A stretch of 64,000 nt of DNA from the NCBI RefSeq assembly GCF_041431135.1, contig NZ_CP107799.1, positions 7,874,001 to 7,938,000 on the forward strand, given 5' to 3'. The translations under genes were made by a program, and so were the position numbers. Each line of letters opens with the position of its first letter. The stretch's first letter is position 1. Shown here one piece after another: positions 16,192 through 29,186 of this stretch. Below the pieces are notes generated by a model. It was not told where the DNA came from. It searched no databases and was given only the letters and a program-made list of their open reading frames with translations. This stretch comes from Streptomyces sp. NBC_00554 (GTDB taxonomy: Bacteria; Actinomycetota; Actinomycetes; Streptomycetales; Streptomycetaceae).

Positions 16192-17495
16192 TGGGGGACT
16201 CCTTCGGTACGGGCCGGAGGCCGGACGCCCCACAGCAGAAAGACGGGATTGGTGGCCGCGAGCCGGTCGACGCCACCCGGCAGCGGCGCGAGCCGGGACG
16301 ACTGCAGCAGTACGCCGTCGCAGTCGAACCCGGCACCGGTGAGCGCGTCCCGGGCCGCCGGAACCCGGTCGAGGGCGGCCATGGCGATCACGACGGCCCG
16401 CCGGGCCCGCCGCGCGCAGGCCGTGACGATGGCGGGCAGTTCGCGCCCGCCGCCGCCGATGAAGACCGCGTCCGGGTCGTCCAGATCGGACAGCACCGTC
16501 GGCGCGGCCCCGTGCACGACCTGTACATCGACGCCGTGCGCCTCGGCGTTGGCGCGGATGCGGTCGCAGCCGTCCCGCGTCTTCTCGATCGCGGTGACGG
16601 CGGCGCCGAACCGCGCGCACTCGACGGCGACGGACCCGGAGCCCGCGCCGACGTCCCAGACCAGTTCGCCGAGCCGCGGCCCGATCCGGGCCAGCGCGAG
16701 CGCCCGTACCTCGAACTTGCTGATCATCGAGTCGCGGTGCGCGAACTCGCTCTCGTCCAGGGCCCATCGGACGGGTCCGGCGGACGGTCCGGCCATGGTT
16801 CGCACGGGGGCCAGGGCACGCGACTCGTCCAGGCACAGGACGACGCTCACCGCCGTACCCCAGTCACGGGCCGCGGCCTCGGCGGGCGTGACCCGCTCCA
16901 CTTGCTCGTGCGCGGGGTCGCCCAGGGCGCTCGCGACGACGAGCACGCGGTCCCCGCACCGGTAGGCGAGCGCGGCGCCCAGCTCGGCGGGTCCCGAGCC
17001 GGGACCGGTCAGCACGGCCACCTTCGGCTGTGACCGGCAGACGTTGACGGCCGTACGCAGATCGCGGCCGTGCGCGCTGACCACCACGGCGTCGTCCCAG
17101 GGCAGCCCGAGCCGGGCGAAGGCGGTGGCGACGGACGAGACACCGGGCCGGACGTCCAGCCGCTCCGCCCCGAAGCGTTCGGCCAGCGCCCGCACGATCC
17201 CGAAGAACCCGGGATCACCGGAGGCGAGCACGACGACCCGCCCCTGCTTGTCCCCCTTGTCCACGTGCCGCTCGATCACATCGAGCGCCGGTGCGAGCGG
17301 ACCGAGCACGACACGCTCCGCCCCCTCCGGCAGCAGTGCCGCGGCCAGATGCCGCGCGGCGCCGACGACGAGCCCGGCCCCGGCTACGGCGGACATGGCA
17401 TCCGGAGGCAACGGCGCCCCCGTACCCGTACCGACGACGGTGATCGCAGCCGTCCCCGCGACGGTGACCGCATCCGTACCGACGACGGTCGTCAC
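16188..17495 (-). CDS. cobL: Precorrin-6Y C5,15-methyltransferase (decarboxylating), CbiE-CbiT fusion
   Basis: A 435-residue bifunctional enzyme methylating C5 and C15 and decarboxylating the C12 acetate. The N-terminal CbiE half has ITVVGTGTGAPLPP, VLASGDPGFFGIVR and DVRPGVSSVATAFARLGLPW. The CbiT half (from about 230) has SMISKFEVRALAL, the SAM site VWDVGAGSGSVAVE and FIGGGGRELPAIV. GTG 17495 overlaps the cobM stop. About 18 extra residues precede the usual TVVG start and look like a local duplication of it. Confidence 0.93.
   Translation of the reverse strand: MTTVVGTDAVTVAGTAAITVVGTGTGAPLPPDAMSAVAGAGLVVGAARHLAAALLPEGAERVVLGPLAPALDVIERHVDKGDKQGRVVVLASGDPGFFGIVRALAERFGAERLDVRPGVSSVATAFARLGLPWDDAVVVSAHGRDLRTAVNVCRSQPKVAVLTGPGSGPAELGAALAYRCGDRVLVVASALGDPAHEQVERVTPAEAAARDWGTAVSVVLCLDESRALAPVRTMAGPSAGPVRWALDESEFAHRDSMISKFEVRALALARIGPRLGELVWDVGAGSGSVAVECARFGAAVTAIEKTRDGCDRIRANAEAHGVDVQVVHGAAPTVLSDLDDPDAVFIGGGGRELPAIVTACARRARRAVVIAMAALDRVPAARDALTGAGFDCDGVLLQSSRLAPLPGGVDRLAATNPVFLLWGVRPPARTEGVPQ
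17420..17495 (-). repeat. Imperfect duplication at the cobL 5' end
   Basis: The stretch ACCGTCGTCGGTACGG occurs twice about 54 nt apart at the beginning of cobL, encoding TTVVGTDAV and ITVVGTGTG. It extends the N-terminus relative to ordinary CbiE. Confidence 0.6.
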
Positions 17496-18328
17496 GACGG
17501 ACTGCCCTTGCGCGCCGCACGCCGCTCCGCGCGCAGTTCCGCACGCGCCCGCGGGTCGGCCTTGCGGAACTCGTGGAAGTGACCGGGGTGGTAGAGGTGC
17601 GAGCGCGTGCCGCTCGCGTCGAGTGCAGGGCCGACCAGGAAGAGGGTGTGCTTCCAGAGCTTGTGCTCCTTGACCGTCTCCTCCAGCGTCTCGATCGTGC
17701 ACTTCACGAGCAGCTCCTCCGGCCAGGTCACCTGGTACGCCACCACGACCGGCGTGGACGTGGGGTAGCCGCCCTCCAGCAGCTCGCGCACCAGCTGACC
17801 GCTGCGCGCCGCCGACAGGAACAGCGCCATCGTCGTCCCGTGGCGGGCGAACTCCCGTACTTCCTCTCCGGGCGGCATCGGCGTCTTGCCGCCGCCGAGC
17901 CGGGTGAGGATCACGGACTGCGCGACCTCGGGAATCGTCAGCTCGCGCTGTGCGAGCGCGGCCACGGCGGAGAAGGACGAGACACCCGGGATGATCTCGG
18001 TCTCGACCCCGATGTCCGCACACCGGTCGAGCTGCTCCTGCGTGCCGCCCCACAGCGCCGGGTCGCCGGAGTGGATGCGGGCCACCTTCAGCCCCTCCTC
18101 GGCGGCACGCTCGTACACGGCCACGACGTCCTCGAGCGACATCGTCGCCGAGTCCAGGATCTCCGCGCCCTCGCGCGCGTGGTCGAGGACCTCCGCCTGC
18201 ACCAGGCTGGCCGCCCAGATCACGACGTCGGCCTCGGCGATGGCGCGCGCGGCGCGGAACGTCAGCAGGTCGGCGGCGCCGGGCCCTGCCCCGACGATGG
18301 TCACCTTGCCGGTGGGGGCGTCGGCCAT
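17492..18328 (-). CDS. cobM: Precorrin-4 C11-methyltransferase
   Basis: A 278-residue SAM-dependent tetrapyrrole methylase. Motifs are VTIVGAGPGAADLLT, ARIHSGDPALWGG, EIIPGVSSFSAVAA and VVAYQVTWPEE, all typical of CobM/CbiF. The ATG at 18328, preceded by GGAGAGG, is preferred over the longer frame from 18436. The C-terminal ~35 residues form a basic Arg/Ala/Glu tail beyond the catalytic fold. First gene of the second cob run, divergent from the ZIP permease across 148 bp, with no second riboswitch visible. Confidence 0.95.
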   Translation of the reverse strand: MADAPTGKVTIVGAGPGAADLLTFRAARAIAEADVVIWAASLVQAEVLDHAREGAEILDSATMSLEDVVAVYERAAEEGLKVARIHSGDPALWGGTQEQLDRCADIGVETEIIPGVSSFSAVAALAQRELTIPEVAQSVILTRLGGGKTPMPPGEEVREFARHGTTMALFLSAARSGQLVRELLEGGYPTSTPVVVAYQVTWPEELLVKCTIETLEETVKEHKLWKHTLFLVGPALDASGTRSHLYHPGHFHEFRKADPRARAELRAERRAARKGSPS

Positions 18329-18476
18329 GGGATGGGGTCCTCTCCTACGGAACATGTGGAACTTGCGGAACATCAGTGCGCTCGAACGGTGCGTGTGTGA
18401 CGAAACTTCAGGGCGTACACGCGGACACGGGGCCATGGGCGTGCGTGAACGGCGGTCGATCGGATAGCAAGGGCCT

Positions 18477-19205
18477 ATGGCGGTCCTCGTCGCGCTCGGC
18501 GCGTTCCTGATGACGCTGGCCGGCGGCTGGACGGCACAGCGGGTGACCGACCGACGTCATCTGGTCCTCGGCCTGGCCGGCGGCCTGATGCTCGGCGTGG
18601 TCGGCCTGGACCTGCTGCCGGAGGCGCTGAGCGCGGCGGGCGACGAGGTCTTCGGCGTACCGGCCGCGCTGCTGCTGTTCGTGGCCGGATTCCTGCTGGC
18701 CCACCTGGTGGAACGTCTGCTGGCCGCCCGGCAGGCGGCGCACGGCGCTGACGAGAACGGCGGCCGGGCGCCGGAGGTCGGCCTGACGGCGGCCGCCGCG
18801 ATGGTCGGCCACAGCGCGATGGACGGCGTGGCGATCGGAGCGGCCTTCCAGGTGGGCGGCGGGATGGGCCTGGCGGTGGCCCTCGCCGTCATCGCCCACG
18901 ACTTCGCGGACGGCTTCAACACCTACACGCTCACGAGCCTGTACGGGAACGACCGGCGCAAGGCGATCATGATGCTCGTCGCCGACGCGGTGGCCCCCGT
19001 GGCCGGCGCCGCCTCGACGCTCTTCGTCACCATCCCGGAGCAACTGCTCGGCTGCTATCTCGGCCTCTTCGGCGGCGTACTCCTCTACCTCGCCGCCGCC
19101 GAGATCCTCCCCGAGGCACACCACGAACACCCCGCCCGCTCGACCCTGCTGTGCACGGTCGCGGGCGCGGGTTTCATCTGGCTGGTGGTGGGCCTCGCGG
19201 GCTGA
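18477..19205 (+). CDS. ZIP-family divalent metal permease
   Basis: A 242-residue integral membrane protein with about eight hydrophobic segments. The ZIP signature histidine helices are present: MVGHSAMDGVAIG (TM4-like) and IAHDFADGFNTYT (TM5-like). The loop before TM4 is short and not His-rich. Its position inside the cobalamin island, on the opposite strand between the two cob runs, suggests cobalt uptake (inference); zinc or other metals are equally compatible with the family. Only a weak ribosome-binding site precedes the ATG, so it may be expressed at a low level or from a near-leaderless message. Confidence 0.85.
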   Translation: MAVLVALGAFLMTLAGGWTAQRVTDRRHLVLGLAGGLMLGVVGLDLLPEALSAAGDEVFGVPAALLLFVAGFLLAHLVERLLAARQAAHGADENGGRAPEVGLTAAAAMVGHSAMDGVAIGAAFQVGGGMGLAVALAVIAHDFADGFNTYTLTSLYGNDRRKAIMMLVADAVAPVAGAASTLFVTIPEQLLGCYLGLFGGVLLYLAAAEILPEAHHEHPARSTLLCTVAGAGFIWLVVGLAG

Positions 19206-19222
19206 GCCCTCGCCGGGTCGGC

Positions 19223-19954
19223 TCACAACTTCCCGCCGCGCCCGCCCTCGCGCCGCGCGGGCGCGATGAGCGTGGAGAGGTAGGGCAGCGGCCCGCCGTC
19301 GAGCTCGGCCGCGGGCCGGATGGACTCGCTCTCAAGACCGAGCGCGGACCCCCACACGGCGTCGTCGAGCCGTCCCGTCTCGCGCAGCGCCTCGGCCACT
19401 TCCGCGGCCTGCCGCCCGAACTTGTACGCGACGACGGTGCCGGGCCCGTTGAGAGCGTCCTTGAGCACGGCCGCCCCCGCGGTCACCGGAACGAGGGTCA
19501 GCGGCTCGGTCCCTTCCGTGAGCACCGCCCCCGACCGCGCGGCGAGATCCTGCATGGCGGTGATACCGGGCACGGTCTCGACGACGGTCCCCGGCACCAG
19601 CTCCGCGATGGTCTGCGCGAGATAGGTGAACGTCGAGTACACGTTGGGATCGCCGATGGTGGCGAAGGCGACGGTCGCGTGCGCGCGCAGCAGCCCGGCC
19701 ACCCGCTCCCCGGCCGCGTCCCAGGCGGCCTCACGCCGCCCCCGGTCGGTCCGCTCGTTCAGCGCGAACACGACCCGGACGACCTTCTCCTGGGGCACGT
19801 AGTGCAGGACGGTCGCCTCGGCCCGCCCCCGCTCTCCTGTGTCCATCACGGGTACGACGACGACCTCGGCGGCGCGCAGAGCGTTGACGCCCTTGACGGT
19901 CACCAGCTCCGGGTCACCGGGCCCGACCCCGACTCCGGTCAGCTTGCTGCTCAT
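19223..19954 (-). CDS. cobI: Precorrin-2 C20-methyltransferase
   Basis: A 243-residue SAM methyltransferase starting corrin peripheral methylation. GVGVGPGDPELVTVKG, ATIGDPNVYSTFTYL and ETVPGITAMQDLAA are diagnostic. The ATG at 19954 overlaps the cobB stop (ATGA) and is preferred over 19966. Last gene of the riboswitch-led run, convergent with the ZIP permease gene 17 bp away. Confidence 0.95.
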   Translation of the reverse strand: MSSKLTGVGVGPGDPELVTVKGVNALRAAEVVVVPVMDTGERGRAEATVLHYVPQEKVVRVVFALNERTDRGRREAAWDAAGERVAGLLRAHATVAFATIGDPNVYSTFTYLAQTIAELVPGTVVETVPGITAMQDLAARSGAVLTEGTEPLTLVPVTAGAAVLKDALNGPGTVVAYKFGRQAAEVAEALRETGRLDDAVWGSALGLESESIRPAAELDGGPLPYLSTLIAPARREGGRGGKL

Positions 19955-21393
19955 GACGTCAGGCACCTCTCCACGAACCTACGGGCGACACCGGGCTCGG
20001 ACGCCCAGTGCGTGTGCAGATAACTCGCGTGCACACCTTGTTGTACGAAACCTTCGACCCGCTTCCGCGGGGTACGCACCCCCCAGGCGGGGGCCGCCCC
20101 GGCACCGGGCTCGACAACGGTCCGGTGGAACTCGTGCCCACGCATCCGCGTCCCCGCCACGGCGAGCACACTGTCGGACACGGCAACGGCGTCCCGGTAC
20201 CCGAGGGTCAGCCGCTCGTCCATGCGCGCCTTGGCGTCGATGACCCCACACATGGGCTGCCCATCCAGCTCGCGAGACAGATACAGCAGCCCGGCACACT
20301 CGGCAGCGACCGGCGCACCGCGCTCAGCGAGCGCCGCAACAGCCTTCCGCAACGGCTCATTGGCAGACAGCTCAGGCGCGTACACCTCGGGGAACCCACC
20401 TCCGATGACCAACCCGCCGACACCTTCGGGCAGTTGCTCATCGCGGAGAGGGTCAAAGGTGACGACTTCGGCGCCGGCGGCGGCGAGCAGCTCGGCGTGT
20501 TCGGCGTAGGAGAAGGTGAAGGCGGCCCCACCGGCGACGGCGATGATCGTTGGTTTTAGCCCGTCCGGCGTTTGAGGACGAGCCCTTCGGGCGAAGGGGG
20601 GTTTGGGGGCGCAGCCCCCAAGATCGGGAACGGGAAGGGGCGGAGGGGGCGAAGAACCAACCACCTCAGCCACATCCCAAGCCGCACCCGACAACGCGGG
20701 AGCACTACGCGCCAACGCAAGCAGCCCCCCGAGATCACACCCTTCCCGCACCTGAGAGGCCATGGCGGCAACAGCGTCCACGGCCCCCGCCCGCCGCTCG
20801 GCAACAGGCACCAGCCCCAGATGCCGAGAAGGCGTATCCACTTGAGAAACCCGCCGCAAGGCGCCGAACACCGGCACCCCCGACTCGTCGAGAGCTTCCC
20901 GCAGCATCCCCTCATGCCGCGCGGACCCCACCTTGTTGAGAATCACCCCGGCCACCCGCACCTCGGGATCCCAGGAAGCAAACCCATGCACAAGCGCAGC
21001 CACGGACCGAGCCTGAGACGAAGCATCGACAACCAGCACCACAGGCGCCCGCAGCAACTTCGCCACATGAGCCGTGGAGGCCAACTCCCCTTCCCCCGCA
21101 GCCCCGTCGTACAGCCCCATCACACCCTCGACAACAGCGACATCGCACCCACGAGCCCCATGCCCGAACAACGGCGCGACAAGCTCCGCCCCACACAGAT
21201 ACGCATCGAGATTCCGCCCCACACGCCCGGTGGCGAGCGCGTGATACCCGGGATCGATGTAGTCGGGTCCCACCTTGTGCGGAGACACGGCAAGCCCCCG
21301 CGAGGCGAACGCCGCCATCAGCCCCGTGGCAACGGTGGTCTTGCCGCTGCCCGAAGAGGGCGCGGCAATGACCAGCCGAGGAACGGAAATCAC
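19951..21393 (-). CDS. cobB: Cobyrinic/hydrogenobyrinic acid a,c-diamide synthase
   Basis: A 480-residue glutamine-dependent amidotransferase for the a and c side chains. The N-terminal P-loop LVIAAPSSGSGKTTVATG, GPDYIDPGYH and VVEGVMGLYDG mark the synthetase domain. The C-terminal class I-like glutaminase domain has AVAGGAAFTFSYAEHAELL, GLVIGGGFPEVYA and the nucleophile Cys in AAECAGLLYL. GTG 21393 (GTGA overlap with cobO) sets the start. About 35 residues at the domain junction are encoded by an in-frame intergenic-type repeat. Confidence 0.95.
   Translation of the reverse strand: MISVPRLVIAAPSSGSGKTTVATGLMAAFASRGLAVSPHKVGPDYIDPGYHALATGRVGRNLDAYLCGAELVAPLFGHGARGCDVAVVEGVMGLYDGAAGEGELASTAHVAKLLRAPVVLVVDASSQARSVAALVHGFASWDPEVRVAGVILNKVGSARHEGMLREALDESGVPVFGALRRVSQVDTPSRHLGLVPVAERRAGAVDAVAAMASQVREGCDLGGLLALARSAPALSGAAWDVAEVVGSSPPPPLPVPDLGGCAPKPPFARRARPQTPDGLKPTIIAVAGGAAFTFSYAEHAELLAAAGAEVVTFDPLRDEQLPEGVGGLVIGGGFPEVYAPELSANEPLRKAVAALAERGAPVAAECAGLLYLSRELDGQPMCGVIDAKARMDERLTLGYRDAVAVSDSVLAVAGTRMRGHEFHRTVVEPGAGAAPAWGVRTPRKRVEGFVQQGVHASYLHTHWASEPGVARRFVERCLTS
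20555..20656. repeat. Dispersed intergenic-type repeat inserted in frame in cobB
   Basis: About 100 bp, highly similar to each arm of the inverted repeat at 11592-11787 (shared CCGGCGTTTGAGGA, GTTTGGGGGCGCAGCCCCCAA, GGGGCGGAGGGGGCGAA). Read on the minus strand it encodes a Pro/Arg-rich stretch between the synthetase and glutaminase domains, with no stop codon. Confidence 0.88.
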
Positions 21394-21989
21394 CACTCGA
21401 TGCCCCTCTGGCCCTTCTGACCGGCGTCCATCGGATGCTTGACCTTGGACATGTCGGTCACCAGATCGGCGAACTCCACCAGCTTCTCGGGAGCGTTGCG
21501 CCCGGTGATCACCACATGCTGGGTCCCGGGCCGGTCCCGCAGTACGGCCACGACCTCGTCGACGTCGATCCACCCCCAGTGCATGGGATAGGCGAACTCA
21601 TCGAGCACATACAGCTGGTACGTCTCCGCCGCCAGGTCCCTCTTGACCTGCTCCCACCCCTCGCGGGCCTTCTCCTCGTTGTCCATCTGGGAGTCGCGCT
21701 GCACCCAGGACCAGCCCTCGCCCATCTTGTGCCAGTCGACGGACCCGCCCTCGTCGCTGGCGCCAAGCACCCGCAGCGCGTTCTCCTCGCCGACCTTCCA
21801 CTTCGCCGACTTGACGAACTGGAACACCCCGATGGGCCACCCCTGATTCCAGGCGCGCAGGGCAAGCCCGAACGCGGCGGTGGACTTCCCCTTGCCCACC
21901 CCCGTGTGCACCACGACAAGCGGCCGGTTACGCCGCTGACGTGTCGTCAGCCCGTCGTCCGGCACGACACTCGGCTGCCCCTGCGGCAT
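21390..21989 (-). CDS. cobO: Cob(I)yrinic acid a,c-diamide adenosyltransferase
   Basis: A 199-residue CobO/BtuR-type ATP:corrinoid adenosyltransferase. The modified P-loop VHTGVGKGKSTAAFGLALRA, FQFVKSAKWKVGEE and YVLDEFAYPMHWG are characteristic. It forms the Co-C bond after cobalt insertion. The ATG overlaps the chelatase stop by 1 nt (TAATG) and its own stop overlaps the cobB GTG. Confidence 0.96.
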   Translation of the reverse strand: MPQGQPSVVPDDGLTTRQRRNRPLVVVHTGVGKGKSTAAFGLALRAWNQGWPIGVFQFVKSAKWKVGEENALRVLGASDEGGSVDWHKMGEGWSWVQRDSQMDNEEKAREGWEQVKRDLAAETYQLYVLDEFAYPMHWGWIDVDEVVAVLRDRPGTQHVVITGRNAPEKLVEFADLVTDMSKVKHPMDAGQKGQRGIEW

Positions 21990-23985
21990 TACGCGGCCCT
22001 CCTGCTGTTGCCCTGCACGTCCCTGACAAGACCGGCGATGGAATCGGCCCGCAACTCGTCCAAAGTCACCGCGGTGCCTCCGAGTTCCACCGCGAGCTGT
22101 CCGGCAAGACCCAGCCGTACGGCCCCCGCCTCGCAGTCCACGACCACGGACGCGACCGAGTCGACCGCGAACAGCCGCGCCGCACGCCCGGCGAGCGCCA
22201 CCGGCTCCGGGCCACCCGTGGCACGCCCGTCCGTCACCACGACGACCAGCGGCCGCCGCGCGGCATCCCGCAACCGCTCGACCCGCAGCACGTCGTGCGC
22301 CCGCAGCAACCCGGCCGCGAGCGGCGTCCGCCCACCGGTGGGCAGCGACTCCAGCCGCGCGGCGGCGGCATCCACCGAAGAGGTGGGCGGCAGTGCGACC
22401 TCGGCCGCGGATCCGCGGAAGGTCACGAGCCCCACCTTGTCCCGCCGCTGATACGCGTCGAGCAGCAGCGAAAGCACCGCACCCTTCACGGCACTCATCC
22501 GCTGCCGCGCCGCCATCGACCCGGAGGCGTCCACGACGAAGAGCACGAGGTTCCCCTCACGCCCCTCCCGGGTGGCCTGCCGCAGATCGTCCCGCCGTAC
22601 GACGAGCCCGCGCCCCGACCGCCCGCGCGCCAGCTGATGCGGCGCCGCCGCCTGCACGGTCGCCGCCAAGTGCAGCTTGGTGAGCGCCCCTTGGGGCCGC
22701 CGCGACCCGGTCGTCCGCCCGTGCTCGGTCCGCGCCCGCGAACGCCGCCCGGCCGCACCCTCCCCGAGCCCCGGCACGCTCAGCACCTTCGTACGGAAGG
22801 GTTCGGCGGCCCGTACGGGGGACTGCTCGCCGCCACCCTGAGGCTGCCCACCCTCGCCGGACTCGGCCTGCGCGGGAGCTTCGCCCGGCCCGGAACCGTC
22901 GTCGGGGTCTTCCTGCGGAGGCTGACCGCCACCGCCGGGCCCGTCCGGATCCGGATCGTCGTCCTCGCCGCCGGCCTGCTCGCCGAACTCCTCCAGCGTC
23001 TCGTCGAGCTTGTCCTCGTCAAGTCCCGGCGCGTCAAAGGGATTTCGCCGACGCCGGTGCGGCAGCGCGAGCAGCGCCGCCTGCCGTACGTCCTCCGCGA
23101 GCACCTCGGTCCGCCCGGCCCACGCGGCCAGCGCGGTCGCCGTGCGCGCCATCACGATGTCGGCGCGCATACCGTCCACCTCGAAGGCCGCACAGGTCGC
23201 CGCGATCTGCCGCAGCGCCCCGTCCCCGAGCAGCACGGACGGCAACAGCGCACGCGCCGCCACGATCCGCGCCCGTACGGCGGACTCCTCGTCGTCCCAA
23301 CGGGCGGCGAACCCCTCGGGATCGTCGTCGTACGCGAGCCTCCTGCGCACCACCTCGACCCGCTGATCGGGCTCCCGCGAGGCGGCCACCTCGACGGTCA
23401 GCCCGAACCGGTCGAGCAACTGCGGCCGCAGTTCCCCCTCTTCGGGGTTCATGGTCCCGACGAGCAGGAATCGGGCGGCATGGCGCACGGAGACGCCCTC
23501 GCGCTCGACGTACGAGGCTCCCATTGCGGCCGCGTCAAGCAGCAGGTCGACCAGGTGGTCGTGGAGAAGATTGACCTCGTCGACGTACAGGATCCCGCGG
23601 TGCGCGTCGGCCAGCAGGCCCGGCTCGAAGGCCTTCACGCCCTCCGCGAGCGCCCGCTCGATGTCGAGGGCGCCGACGAGGCGGTCCTCGGAGGCACCGA
23701 CGGGCAGCTCGACCATCCGCGCGGGACGCTTCGTACCGGGCCCGATCTCGTGCGGTCCGTCCGGGCAGGCGGGGTCGGGGGAGGCAGGCGCACACGAGAA
23801 CCGGCACCCGGCGACGACGTCCACCTCCGGGATGAGCACCGAAAGGGCGCGTACGGCGGTGGACTTGGCGGTGCCCTTCTCGCCTCGCACGAGCACGCCG
23901 CCCACGGCAGGGCTCACTGCGTTCAGCAGCAGCGCGAGCCGCAGGTCGTCCTGGCCGACAACGGCCGTGAACGGAAAGGGAGTAC

Positions 23986-23989
<4 letters not shown>
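21989..23989 (-). CDS. Cobaltochelatase AAA/VWA subunit (magnesium-chelatase ChlI-ChlD-like fusion)
   Basis: A 666-residue fusion of an AAA+ motor and a von Willebrand A domain that works with CobN in ATP-dependent cobalt insertion. The N-terminal half has Walker A GEKGTAKSTAVRALS, YVDEVNLLHDHLVD and GTMNPEEGELRPQLLDRF. A long acidic/Pro/Gly linker follows. The VWA domain has the MIDAS motif FVVDASGSMA and GGRTPLAAGL. It replaces the separate CobS/CobT pair of proteobacteria. GTG start overlaps the cobN stop. Confidence 0.92.
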
Positions 23990-27635
<3,646 letters not shown>

Positions 27636-27639
<4 letters not shown>

Positions 27640-29186
27640 GCGGGCGCTCCCGGTGGAATGAAAGGCAGTCCTGTCGGCGCGCCGGACTCGATGAGCCGCC
27701 ACAGCGCGTCCGTATCCGCGTGTTCCTCGATCAGATCGCCGAGCCGGTCCAACTGCTCCTCGCGCAGCGCCGCGAACGACGTGTCGGCGGCCGGTACGAA
27801 GCGGCGCCCCGCGGCGGCCGCCACCTCGCGCAGGAAGGCCCGCCGGAACCCGTCCGACTCCAACGAGCCGTGCCAGTGCGTGCCCCAGACCTCACCGACC
27901 CGGCAGCCATCCAAGAAGGGCTCCCCGCCGGTGACTTGGGCGACGCCATGGTGGATCTCGTACCCCTCGACGGGCTCGCCCAGCGCTTCGCCCACGGGCC
28001 GCGTGAGCGTCTTCTCCCGCGCGAACCGCACGCGTACGGGCAGCAGTCCGAGCCCGTCGACATGACCTGCCCGTGACTCGACCTCGTCCTCGATGTGCTC
28101 GCCGAGGAGCTGGAAGCCGCCGCAGATGCCGAGCACGGGCCGCCCCTCGGCGGCCCGTCGCGCGATCGCGTCCGCGAGCCCGCGTTCCCGAAGCCACTCC
28201 AGCGCCTTCACCGTCCCCCGGGTCCCCGGTACGACGACGAGGTCCGCGTCGGCCAGCTCCTCGGCCCGGTCCACGAAACGCACGACGACACCCGGCTCGG
28301 CGGCCAGCGCGTCCACGTCCGTGAAGTTGGACATCAGGGGGATCGCGCAGACGGCGACCCGCAGTACGTCCTCGCCGACGGGCGCGGTGACCGTGGACTC
28401 CCGGACCGCGCCCCTCATGGAGACCCGCAGCCCGTCCTCCTCGTCGATCCCGAGGCCGTGCTGGAAGGGCAATACCCCGTAGGAGGGCCGCCCGGTGAGC
28501 CCGTGGAGCATGTCGAGCCCCGGCTCCAGGAGGGAGACATCCCCGCGGAACTTGTTCACGAGGAACCCGGCGACGAGCTCCTGGTCCTCGCGGGACAGCA
28601 GTGCGACGGTCCCGAAGAAGGACGCGAAGACGCCCCCGCGGTCGATGTCGCCGACGACGAGCACGGGCAGCCGCGCGTTGCGCGCGATCCCCATGTTCAC
28701 GATGTCGGTCCGCCGCAGATTGATCTCGGCGGGACTCCCCGCTCCCTCGCAGATCACCGCGTCATACGTGCCCCGCAACTCGGCTAGGCACTCCAGCACG
28801 GTCCCGAGCAGAGCTTCCTGCCGCCCTCCGTGCAGCCTTTCCCCGGGGGACGACCCCCCAGACCCCCCGAAGAACCCGCGAGCACTCATCTCACCCACGG
28901 GCTTCCCCATGAGCACGACCTGACTGCTGCGGTCGCTCCCCGGCTTGAGCAGCACGGGATTCATCAGCGCGGTCGGCTCCACGCGAGCGGCCTGCGCCTG
29001 CATGGCCTGCGCCCGGCCGATCTCGGCGCCCTCACGTGTCACGAACGAGTTCAGCGACATGTTCTGCGCCTTGAAGGGCGCGACCTTGACGCCCTGCCGC
29101 ACCAGCCACCGGCAGATCCCGGCGGTCACGACGCTCTTGCCCGCGTCGGAAGTGGTTCCGGCGATCAGCAGGCCGCCGCCGCTCAT
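27636..29186 (-). CDS. cobQ: Cobyric acid synthase
   Basis: A 516-residue glutamine-dependent amidotransferase adding the b, d, e and g amides. The N-terminal synthetase domain has LLIAGTTSDAGKSVVTAG, APFKAQNMSLNSFV and ICEGAGSPAEINL. The C-terminal glutaminase has VPGTRGTVKALEWL and the nucleophile Cys in GICGGFQLLGEHIED. ATG 29186 overlaps the cobD stop. A Gly/Ser-rich stretch (GFFGGSGGSSPGERLHGG) between SAR and RQEALL is encoded by an intergenic-type repeat. Confidence 0.96.
28838..28892. repeat. Intergenic-type GC palindrome in frame within cobQ
   Basis: Contains GGGGGACGACCCCCCAGACCCCCCGAAGAA in two overlapping blocks; similar to the GGTCTGGGGG/CCCCCAG part of the 11592-11697 element. 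It adds a short Gly/Ser loop to CobQ. Confidence 0.65.

Noticed and set aside
18329..18476. Possible second cobalamin riboswitch before cobM
   Set aside because: Only 148 bp with none of the conserved GCCACTG/GGTGCGAATCC-like aptamer segments on the minus strand.
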